Of a DNA stretch of 10,255 bases, positions 1-4,781 are shown one piece after another. A program made the position numbers and the translations under genes. Below the pieces are notes generated by a model. That model was not told the origin of the DNA. It ran no database searches and saw only the letters and a list, made by a program, of their open reading frames with translations. The first letter of the stretch is position 1, and every line of letters starts with the position of its first letter. The stretch comes from DATDWC01 sp035289805 (GTDB taxonomy: Bacteria; Patescibacteriota; Gracilibacteria; Peribacterales; Peribacteraceae), in contig DATDWC010000053.1 of NCBI GenBank assembly GCA_035289805.1, positions 1 to 10,255 on the forward strand, read 5' to 3'.

Positions 1-156
1 CCGCATCCTCTCCATACCGGTTACACCGGATTTGATGTAAAGCGCTCTCTGACGAAGGGGGAAATCTTCACCTTCAAATTCGATCGCATGGGTTCATTCG
101 GATTCCATAACCACGTACACACGTCTCATCGTGGAACAATCGTGGTGGAGGAATAA
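1..156 (+). CDS. Cupredoxin-like protein, C-terminal part (5' end outside window)
   Basis: The open frame enters at base 1 and ends in TAA at 154-156, giving 51 residues. It reads as the last beta strands of a small cupredoxin: a PHPLHT segment that could supply the first histidine ligand, a KGEIFTFKFDRMGSFGFHNH segment, and a closing RGTIVVEE strand. In classical type 1 copper proteins the C-terminal loop carries Cys, His and Met ligands in a YxC-(x2)-H-(x)n-M-x-G pattern. Here the cysteine position aligns with Asn37 and the Met position with His43 of the fragment, while several histidines (36, 38, 40, 43) are present. An FHNH/YHNH loop is, as I recall, common in a CPR cupredoxin subfamily. 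The protein is probably exported or membrane-anchored, but the N-terminus is missing. It may bind copper in an altered site or have lost it. Confidence 0.75.
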   Translation, partial: PHPLHTGYTGFDVKRSLTKGEIFTFKFDRMGSFGFHNHVHTSHRGTIVVEE

Positions 157-197
157 GCAGGAAAGCTCCTCCCCTCTTTTATCTTTTTTCCCCTCTC

Positions 198-371
198 ATG
201 ATGAATCATCATATCCCCAATCGCATCAGCACCGTTCATCATCACTTCTCATTCCATGACTCAAATGAGCTGCGGGAAAAATACGGCTTCGAAAATATTG
301 CGGCAGTAATCGCGTTGTGCCTCTTCCTCATCACAGTACTCTCCTCGGTGCTTTCGTTCTTCTTGGAGTAG
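198..371 (+). CDS. Small single-pass membrane protein, 57 residues, function unknown
   Basis: An ATG at 198 (with a second ATG at 201) opens a 57-codon frame ending in TAG at 369-371. The first ~33 residues are hydrophilic and rich in histidine, including a MMNHH start and a VHHHFSFHD segment. Residues ~34-56 form one hydrophobic helix (NIAAVIALCLFLITVLSSVL) ending FFLE. The likely topology is a short soluble N-terminus and a C-terminal membrane anchor. Support for a real gene: the gap to the upstream cupredoxin is only 41 bases, the frame is followed 27 bases later by a strong intrinsic terminator, and composition is protein-like. Against it: no Shine-Dalgarno sequence and I recognise no family. 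The histidine-rich head beside a copper-protein gene could suggest metal handling, which is speculation. Confidence 0.5.
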   Translation: MMNHHIPNRISTVHHHFSFHDSNELREKYGFENIAAVIALCLFLITVLSSVLSFFLE

Positions 372-398
372 GAAGAGAGCTTCTTCAGTCGTCACACT

Positions 399-433
399 CG
401 GGACTCCTGAGAAAAACAGGAGTTCCGTTTTTT
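399..433 (+). terminator. Rho-independent terminator
   Basis: An 11-bp stem (399-409 with 417-427, one G-U wobble) closes a 7-base A-rich loop and is followed at once by six T (428-433). It sits 27 bases after the stop of the 57-residue membrane protein and ends the rightward unit that includes the cupredoxin gene. Confidence 0.88.
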
Positions 434-637
434 CATTCGTTTGGTGTCCTGAATGCGACTGTGGAGGTCTGCTTTGGAGCAGATCGTAGCGGCGATAATA
501 CCCATTAGGAGTTTATGTCTGATCACTCCTCGATCATTCAGTCTCCTTCAGGCTCATTCTTGGATGAGAAATGGCTTGACGCGGAGAGCTCAAAAATTAT
601 GTATATTTGAATTCAGTGGGTTGATATTGCTGCATTG
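434..637. other. Intergenic stretch without a convincing gene
   Basis: Together with the flanking hairpins this is about 330 bases between the membrane protein and the exported protein on the other strand. Overlapping frames here have no protein-like features. The only candidate is a 31-codon frame at 515-610 (+) starting MSDHSSII and ending KIMYI. It has an AGGAG only three bases before its ATG and a GATAAT hexamer at 494-499. That spacing is too short for a standard ribosome binding site and no -35 box fits, so I do not call it as a gene. Confidence 0.4.
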
Positions 638-685
638 CGGTGCTGCATGCACCGAAAGAGGGACAGTTCGTGCTGCCCCCTTTCG
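638..685 (-). terminator. Two adjacent hairpins downstream of the exported protein gene
   Basis: Reading the minus strand after the stop at 701, the first hairpin (685-653) pairs CGAAAGGGGG with CCCTCTTTCG (one G-U) and then CAG with CTG across a one-base bulge, around a 6-base loop. The second (654-638) pairs CGGTGC with GCACCG around a 5-base loop; the two share two bases. There is no T-run, so this may be a 3'-end stabiliser or a weak terminator instead of a classical one. Confidence 0.4.
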
Positions 686-700
686 TCATTCTGTGAGTCT

Positions 701-1234
701 TTAGATGCTCGTGCGTTCCACCGCTGCAGCGCGAATGCTCCGGACGCTCATTCTTTGTTTGCCTGCGTTGAGAATCCTTGCACTTGTCTGGTTGCCAATC
801 TGCGACGGGAGTAGAACTCCCTTTTTGTTTTGCTGGCGCTGCAGTGCCTTCTTCTCCTGCCGCGTGGAGGGCTTGGCGGCCGCCGGCACCGTGCGGGTGA
901 CCGGACGATTCCGGTTCAGCTTGCCACACTCCACGGTGCGCTTGAGAAGCGCGGTGCGCTCGCTGCGCAGGGAGTCTGTAAATGCGCGGCGTTCCTGCAG
1001 CCATACGGAGAGCGCAATGCCTTTGCGCGGATGCGCTTTCTCCCACGTCCGCAGCCGCGTTTTCTGATCCTGAACGATGCTGTTTGCCTGCTGGATCTGG
1101 CTACAGGGAATGGAAGTGGATGATGTTTCTGCGGTCTTGGCGGCCAGAGCAGGCGTTGCGGCGAGAAAGAACATACAGGTGGCTGCCGCGGAAAGTGCCC
1201 TGCGCACCATGCGGGAAGTGAATGAGGAAACCAT
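701..1234 (-). CDS. Exported protein of unknown function with a two-cysteine C-W-HP-W-F-C domain
   Basis: 177 residues from ATG at 1234 to TAA at 701. Residues 1-32 form a Sec signal peptide: basic start (MVRR), hydrophobic core around 13-27, and an ALA-A cleavage region. The mature part has a compact domain from Cys44 to Cys103 with Trp64, Lys66, His68-Pro69, Trp78 and Phe85. The rest (104-177) is basic and low in structure, rich in Arg, Lys, Gln and Ala. The same spacing of Cys, Trp, HP, Trp, Phe and Cys occurs in the exported protein at 3684-4283, which marks them as paralogs. The two cysteines probably form a disulfide outside the cytoplasm. Met9 (1210) is an alternative start that still leaves a signal peptide. 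The gene is divergent from the ECF sigma factor, 107 bases away, and could be a target of it. I recognise no named family. Confidence 0.8.
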   Translation of the reverse strand: MVSSFTSRMVRRALSAAATCMFFLAATPALAAKTAETSSTSIPCSQIQQANSIVQDQKTRLRTWEKAHPRKGIALSVWLQERRAFTDSLRSERTALLKRTVECGKLNRNRPVTRTVPAAAKPSTRQEKKALQRQQNKKGVLLPSQIGNQTSARILNAGKQRMSVRSIRAAAVERTSI

Positions 1235-1311
1235 AAAAAATTGGAGGAATGAAGTAGAAGTAATGTTATGACACGCAACATCACCGATTCTTACGGCGAT
1301 ATTTGCGCGGG

Positions 1312-1340
1312 TTGTGCTATGCGCATTCCCTTTCTACTAT
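1312..1340 (+). promoter_or_regulatory. Candidate promoter of the sigma factor gene
   Basis: TTGTGC (1312-1317), a 17-base spacer and TACTAT (1335-1340). Transcription would start near 1347, at or beside the ATG at 1348, so the message could be leaderless or nearly so. The layout TTGTNY-N17-TANNNT recurs upstream of carB and of the gene at 8218. Each hexamer alone is a weak match to consensus. Confidence 0.35.
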
Positions 1341-1341
1341 C

Positions 1342-1872
1342 ATGGGTATGGACTGCATTCGGGCTTCCGAAAATGCGAGGGAAGAATTTACGAAGGCGTA
1401 CTGGAAATATGTCGATGCCATCTTCCGGCACTGTTACGTCCGAGTGCGCGACCGCGAAACTGCCAACGATCTGACGCAGGACGCTTTCATTCGAGCATGG
1501 GAGTTCATTGCGCGGGGCAACGATGTCGACAACATCCGGGCGTTTCTCTATACAATCGCAGGGAACCTTGCGATAAACGAATTGAACAAACGCAAAAGAC
1601 GTAAGACCGACTCTCTGGAGGAGTTACAGGAAGCGGGATTCGATGTGGGAGCCGAGGATGACCGACAGGAGCGCGAGCAGGTCGCGGAGGAGCGGCGCGC
1701 TCTTGCCAGACTCCACGAGATCCCTTCGCCCTATAGGGAAGCCTTGATCCTGCGATATGTGGACGGCTTGTCGCCGACGGAAATCGCCGCAATCACCGGC
1801 GAAACACCGAATGTCATTTCGGTCCGTCTCCACAGGGGCAAACAATATCTCCGAACTCTTCTTTCATCATGA
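1342..1872 (+). CDS. ECF-type sigma-70 family RNA polymerase sigma factor
   Basis: 176 residues from ATG 1342; an ATG at 1348 (MDCIRAS) is equally possible, and the frame is open further up to 1303. Region 2 spans about residues 12-85, with the core-binding DLTQDAFIRAW helix at 43-53 and the promoter-melting/-10 segment around FLYTIAGNLAINELNKRKRR (67-86). An acidic linker (about 90-117) replaces regions 1 and 3, as in ECF (group 4) factors. Region 4 covers about 118-172: IPSPYREALILRYVDGLSPTEIA and a helix-turn-helix through TGETPNVISVRLHRGKQYL. It should direct polymerase to a stress or envelope regulon in the cytoplasm. The next gene, 65 bases downstream on the same strand, encodes a membrane protein with a DUF5667 domain, the usual place for an anti-sigma partner. 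The upstream divergent neighbour is an exported protein. No Shine-Dalgarno sequence precedes the start. Confidence 0.92.
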   Translation: MGMDCIRASENAREEFTKAYWKYVDAIFRHCYVRVRDRETANDLTQDAFIRAWEFIARGNDVDNIRAFLYTIAGNLAINELNKRKRRKTDSLEELQEAGFDVGAEDDRQEREQVAEERRALARLHEIPSPYREALILRYVDGLSPTEIAAITGETPNVISVRLHRGKQYLRTLLSS

Positions 1873-1937
1873 TTGCCTCCTTTTTCCCTTCAGCGTACGG
1901 TGTAAGAAAGTGTTCTTTTCCCTGTCTTAACTAGGAC

Positions 1938-2930
1938 ATGTTTCCCTTGAGATCGTACTTCAGCGGGATTCGCGCGATGCGCATGCGCATCAAAGACCGA
2001 GATGCTGCGTTCCGGAAAGTATCTGTGTTTATGGATACACATCCGGTTCCGGAGTATTTGCCGATCCGCGAGGTGTCGGTTTCTTTCCGGGTGAAGCTCC
2101 TCTTCAAGTCACTTCGACATGTGACTGCGTTCGCATGCGTCCTTCTCCTAGCGACGGGTGGCACCACAGCGGTGCTCGCGGAACAAGCTCTTCCCGGTGA
2201 TTCCTTGTACACCTACAAGGTGGAATTTGTGGAAGAACTCATCGAAATGGTTTTGAGCGTTTCCCCGAATGCAGAAACGGAATGGCAGGTGAAGCGTGTG
2301 GAGCGACGTCTTCAGGACTCCATACACTCCGCTTTGGATGGTCAGCTCGATGAAAAGTCGGCGGTGCTGCTTGTGCAGCGGATGGAGGATTATGCGCTGA
2401 ACGTGCATAATGACATTACGGAACTCGTTGATCATGGAGAGGTAGCGGATGCCGCAGATGCGGCGCTGGAACTCGAAACTTCGCTCGATGGGTATCACAC
2501 ACTCCTGGAGCAGGTTTCCGAAGATCTTCCCGATTCCTCTTCCATACTTTCCACTATGGATTTCTTTATCGCAGAAGTAATCGAAACACACGATGAAGCC
2601 ATGGAGGTTCGGACGATGCTCGAAGCAGATGTAGCTACTCTCGTGGAAAGTGACCCAGAGCTCGTTGGGGAGCAAATCGTCGAAGCAGAAGCCGTCATCA
2701 GTGAAGTTGCGGAAGCTCTCGAGGATACGACCACAGATATGGAAGAAGGCATGTTGAGGGAAGTGAAGTTATCCATGCAGAATGCACGGTCATTCCTTGC
2801 CGAATCCGGCAGAAAACTGCGTCTTGGTCAGCAATCGGAGGCATTCGAGGCTGCCCAGCATGCATCTGCCGAAGCAGAGGGCATCCAAGAACTTCTCGAG
2901 GCGCACGAAGTTTTTGATGGAGAGTTATAA
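1938..2930 (+). CDS. Membrane protein with DUF5667 domain, probable anti-sigma or sensor partner of the ECF sigma factor
   Basis: 330 residues from ATG 1938 to TAA 2930. Residues 1-60 are basic and probably cytoplasmic (FSGIRAMRMRIKDRDAAFRK). Residues ~62-81 form one transmembrane helix (VTAFACVLLLATGGTTAVLA). After it comes EQALPGDSLYTYKVEFVEEL, the typical opening of DUF5667, and then a long acidic, helical extracytoplasmic part to the end. This last part has many Glu/Ala heptad-like stretches, suggesting coiled coils or a helical bundle. DUF5667 proteins often sit next to ECF sigma genes, and the topology (cytoplasmic head, one helix, outside domain) fits an anti-sigma factor. No zinc-binding HxxxCxxC anti-sigma motif is visible, so sigma binding is inferred from order and topology only. 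Met14 (1977) or Met16 are possible later starts. Probably co-transcribed with the sigma gene. Confidence 0.85.
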   Translation: MFPLRSYFSGIRAMRMRIKDRDAAFRKVSVFMDTHPVPEYLPIREVSVSFRVKLLFKSLRHVTAFACVLLLATGGTTAVLAEQALPGDSLYTYKVEFVEELIEMVLSVSPNAETEWQVKRVERRLQDSIHSALDGQLDEKSAVLLVQRMEDYALNVHNDITELVDHGEVADAADAALELETSLDGYHTLLEQVSEDLPDSSSILSTMDFFIAEVIETHDEAMEVRTMLEADVATLVESDPELVGEQIVEAEAVISEVAEALEDTTTDMEEGMLREVKLSMQNARSFLAESGRKLRLGQQSEAFEAAQHASAEAEGIQELLEAHEVFDGEL

Positions 2931-2944
2931 TTAGTGGAATTTGT

Positions 2945-3019
2945 TGGAGGTCCGGGCGGGGATCGCACCCGCGTATGGGGGTTTTGCAGACCCCTGCCTT
3001 ACTACTTGGCTACCGGACC
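2945..3019 (-). tRNA. tRNA-Cys (anticodon GCA), CCA encoded
   Basis: On the minus strand the molecule runs from 3019 to 2945, 75 nt with the 3' CCA (2945-2947). The acceptor stem GGTCCGG/CCGGACC is perfect. The D arm has a GCC/GGC stem, the anticodon stem is GGGGT/ACCCC with loop CTGCAAA (anticodon GCA), the variable loop has 5 nt, and the T stem is GCGGG/CCCGC. The discriminator base is U73, an identity element of tRNA-Cys. Odd: the T loop reads TGCGATC, placing G where U/pseudouridine 55 is nearly invariant. The D loop AAGTAGTAA most simply places A where G18 is expected, keeping G19 with C56. It lies antisense to, and 14 bases after, the end of the DUF5667 gene. Confidence 0.97.
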
Positions 3020-3044
3020 GACCATACGGATGAAAGAAAGAACC

Positions 3045-3089
3045 CTTCACCAAGTATAGCTGAGGATGCTCCGATGGACGATGGTGAAG
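3045..3089. repeat. 8-bp inverted repeat between tRNA-Cys and the small gene
   Basis: CTTCACCA (3045-3052) and TGGTGAAG (3082-3089) are perfect inverted copies with a 29-base loop. It starts 7 bases after the stop of the minus-strand gene at 3097 and, on that strand, is followed by a T-rich run (TTCTTTCTTTC). It may end that transcript. The loop also holds the candidate tRNA -10 box, so an operator role is possible. Confidence 0.35.
3053..3058 (-). promoter_or_regulatory. Candidate -10 box of the tRNA-Cys promoter
   Basis: TATACT on the minus strand (5 of 6 to TATAAT), which would start transcription near 3046, about 27 bases before the mature tRNA 5' end at 3019. No good -35 hexamer is present at 17 or 18 bases, so the call is weak. 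Confidence 0.3.
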
Positions 3090-3096
3090 CTCCATC

Positions 3097-3387
3097 TTAA
3101 CTGCTTCTCACAGCCTTTGTGCAATAGCGCATTGCCTCTCTAAGCGCGCGCTCCATATTCGTAAGTTCGGAGGGAGTGGGATCTTCGGGGAGTCGCGAGA
3201 GATCATGGAGGCGACGCTCCACCGCACGGAGCTTCTTCCATGCTTTTTGCAGATCAAGTGCCTCTGCTTTCTCCTCCACTGCCCGGAGTGATGATGCAAG
3301 ACTTCGCACTTCATTCTCCACCTGCCGAAGGTACGCGGATCGGACACCGCCCTTGTGGTGTGGAGGCTGAACAGAGGAGGTCGCCAT
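3097..3387 (-). CDS. Small helical, coiled-coil-like protein of unknown function
   Basis: 96 residues from ATG 3387 (MATSSVQPPHHKGG) to TAA 3097. After a ~14-residue polar head the chain is almost all charged helix: VRSAYLRQVENEVRSLASSL, then RAVEEKAEALDLQKAWKKLR and AVERRLHDLSRLPEDPTPSE, ending in a second helix with one cysteine (AMRYCTKAV). Hydrophobic residues fall in heptad-like spacing, suggesting a helical hairpin or coiled coil, probably cytoplasmic. An earlier ATG at 3444 would add a hydrophobic MNIFLYFPHFSVIVSSFISMA, which could act as a signal or anchor. I prefer 3387 because the MATSSVQ start is more gene-like, but the longer form is not excluded. No family recognised. The tRNA-Cys follows on the same strand. 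Confidence 0.6.
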   Translation of the reverse strand: MATSSVQPPHHKGGVRSAYLRQVENEVRSLASSLRAVEEKAEALDLQKAWKKLRAVERRLHDLSRLPEDPTPSELTNMERALREAMRYCTKAVRSS

Positions 3388-3572
3388 GGAAATGAAAGAA
3401 GAAACAATCACAGAGAAATGAGGGAAGTAAAGAAAGATATTCATTCCTTTAACCTTTCTATTACTGCCGACGGAGAGATTCCCTTCCCCTTACAAAACAG
3501 CCTTGCGCAAAGCATTACTGCCACAAGAAAACATCCCACCAAGATTGCAACATATCCTCGTAAGGAACGGAA

Positions 3573-3651
3573 ATGACGTGCGTCATCAGCATCGTAACGG
3601 AGGGATGGTCCGGACCAATTCGTCCTACACCCCTGGACATCATCCCTCCGT
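3573..3651. promoter_or_regulatory. Cluster of dyads upstream of the exported protein gene, candidate operator or structured leader
   Basis: The divergent gap 3388-3683 contains three dyads in 79 bases: ATGACG-TG-CGTCAT (3573-3586); the 12-bp palindrome TGGTCCGGACCA (3606-3617); and an 11-bp perfect inverted repeat ACGGAGGGATG (3597-3607) with CATCCCTCCGT (3641-3651), which encloses the palindrome. The last ends 32 bases before the ATG at 3684. No T-run follows, so a terminator is unlikely; operator sites or a structured leader fit better. Confidence 0.4.
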
Positions 3652-3683
3652 CTTACAACAAATGGACTTCCCCAATACATACC

Positions 3684-4283
3684 ATGATGAAAACTCCACT
3701 CTTCAAAGGCATAGCTCGCGTGATGCTTACTGCATCGGTACTTTCCCTTCCTACCCTCTCGAGCGCCCAGTTCCCATGGGCGGATCAGATGCTGGAAGTA
3801 CGCCCCTCACAAACGGAATGCCGCGGGTTAGTTACCCCCGGTGCGTTCTCCGTTCGGCAAGTCGAAGGACACCGCGCATGGCATAAAAAGCATCCCCCCT
3901 CACAGGGGCTTCAGGCATGGATTCTGATCCATGGTGAGTTCCATAAAGAGCAAGATGAGGCACGTCAGCACCATACGAAGCTGATCGTTGCCTGCGATCA
4001 CTTCCGCGATCAGACGAACGTGATTTCCCTCAACCGTCGACGCTTCGTGGTACTTGATCCCTCTCCCAATTTCCTCCCCGGTAGCCTCACACGCACTGGA
4101 AGAGGCATGACTGATTCCTCAATCATTGATCGGGCAGAACAGTCACTCGGCATCACAAGACCTTCCACACGAAACGCATCCAGCTTCTTCTCGTGGGTAG
4201 AGGAGGGCGGACGCCCCACCAAGCGATCGATTAAGAAGCAGGCAGACGAAATGGATCGTTCCAGAATGTTCCTACGGCCCTAA
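3684..4283 (+). CDS. Exported protein of unknown function, paralog of the product at 701-1234
   Basis: 199 residues from ATG 3684 to TAA 4283. The frame is open upstream to an ATG at 3573, but only the 3684 start gives a clean Sec signal peptide: MMKTPLFKG, hydrophobic core 10-25, cleavage after SSA at residue 28, mature protein starting QFPWAD. A domain from Cys46 to Cys104 carries Trp66, Lys68, His70-Pro71, Trp79 and Phe86, matching the other exported protein with a single one-residue gap. The C-terminal half (105-199) is basic and polar, with a NRRRF turn, an FFSWVEEGG segment and an RPTKRSIKKQADEMDRSRMF tail. The conserved cysteines probably form an extracytoplasmic disulfide. Upstream lie the dyads at 3573-3651. 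No known family is recognised, and an enzymatic role is not evident because only one His, Lys and the aromatics are shared. Confidence 0.8.
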   Translation: MMKTPLFKGIARVMLTASVLSLPTLSSAQFPWADQMLEVRPSQTECRGLVTPGAFSVRQVEGHRAWHKKHPPSQGLQAWILIHGEFHKEQDEARQHHTKLIVACDHFRDQTNVISLNRRRFVVLDPSPNFLPGSLTRTGRGMTDSSIIDRAEQSLGITRPSTRNASSFFSWVEEGGRPTKRSIKKQADEMDRSRMFLRP

Positions 4284-4296
4284 TCTTGCACAGAAT

Positions 4297-4359
4297 GCCC
4301 TGCGGGCGCCTCCGAACAAGGCGGCCACTCCCCACCTTTGAGAGAGAGATGGGGAGTGG
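4297..4359. repeat. Hairpins after the exported protein gene, including a perfect 10-bp stem
   Basis: GCCC-tgc-GGGC (4297-4307) is followed by CCACTCCCCA (4325-4334) paired with TGGGGAGTGG (4350-4359), a perfect 10-bp GC-rich stem around a 15-base purine-rich loop. No T-run follows on either strand. It starts 13 bases after the stop at 4283 and may stabilise or end that transcript, or structure the leader of the gene at 4453. Nothing else is seen in 4284-4452. Confidence 0.45.
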
Positions 4360-4452
4360 TATCGCCGTAACGGAGAAACAACTTGCCAATTTACTGGAAA
4401 TGTAGGTCTGCCTGTGGCAGGATTCGCGACTGGTTTCCCGTACTTCAACGCC

Positions 4453-4761
4453 ATGACCCCAAACGAAGACCTCGAACAGATCAAGCGTGAACTCAAGCGC
4501 GTAATCGAGATCAAATTTGATCACATCACCGGCCGTACCGGCGGATTTGATGACGAAATTGTCGATGACGAAGATGGCAAACAAGCTCTCTTTGAGGATC
4601 GACACATCCGCGAACTCCTGGATGCTCTCCTCTGTGAACAGGAGGAGAAGCTCCTCAAAATCAAGCAAACCAAGCACAAGGAGTACGATGATTTCCTCAA
4701 GGAGGAGCTGGAATCAGTCCTTCGCGAAATGGCTTTGGAGAGCGAAGGAATAGCAGTGTAA
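4453..4761 (+). CDS. Small acidic helical protein of unknown function
   Basis: 102 residues from ATG 4453 (MTPNEDLEQIKREL) to TAA 4761; an ATG at 4414 in frame would add 13 residues (MAGFATGFPYFNA) that look unlike the rest. The protein is highly charged: an amphipathic first helix, a central acidic GGFDDEIVDDEDGKQ segment, and then long helices with EEKLLKIKQTKHKEYDDFLK and EELESVLREMALESE. It lacks a signal peptide or membrane helix, so it is probably cytoplasmic. The alternation of charged and hydrophobic residues is typical of a real helical protein, and codons read smoothly through the end. It converges on carB with 20 bases between stop codons. No family recognised; the acidic turn could bind a metal, which is speculation. 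Confidence 0.65.
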   Translation: MTPNEDLEQIKRELKRVIEIKFDHITGRTGGFDDEIVDDEDGKQALFEDRHIRELLDALLCEQEEKLLKIKQTKHKEYDDFLKEELESVLREMALESEGIAV

Positions 4762-4781
4762 TGGAGTTCTTAAGAGACCAC

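Noticed and set aside
515..610. A 31-codon plus-strand frame with AGGAG before the ATG.
   Set aside because: The AGGAG is only three bases from the ATG, no full promoter is visible and the peptide matches nothing I know.
597..1046. A 149-codon minus-strand frame overlapping the exported protein gene.
   Set aside because: It overlaps the gene at 701-1234 in another frame, lacks a signal peptide and has low-complexity Arg/His/Gln composition typical of a shadow frame.
3441..3680. A 79-codon minus-strand frame with a hydrophobic stretch, whose TGA overlaps the ATG at 3444 as ATGA.
   Set aside because: The N-terminal half is Arg/Asp-rich and not protein-like, it spans the dyad cluster, and the coupled start at 3444 is not the preferred start of the next gene. 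The overlap may be chance.
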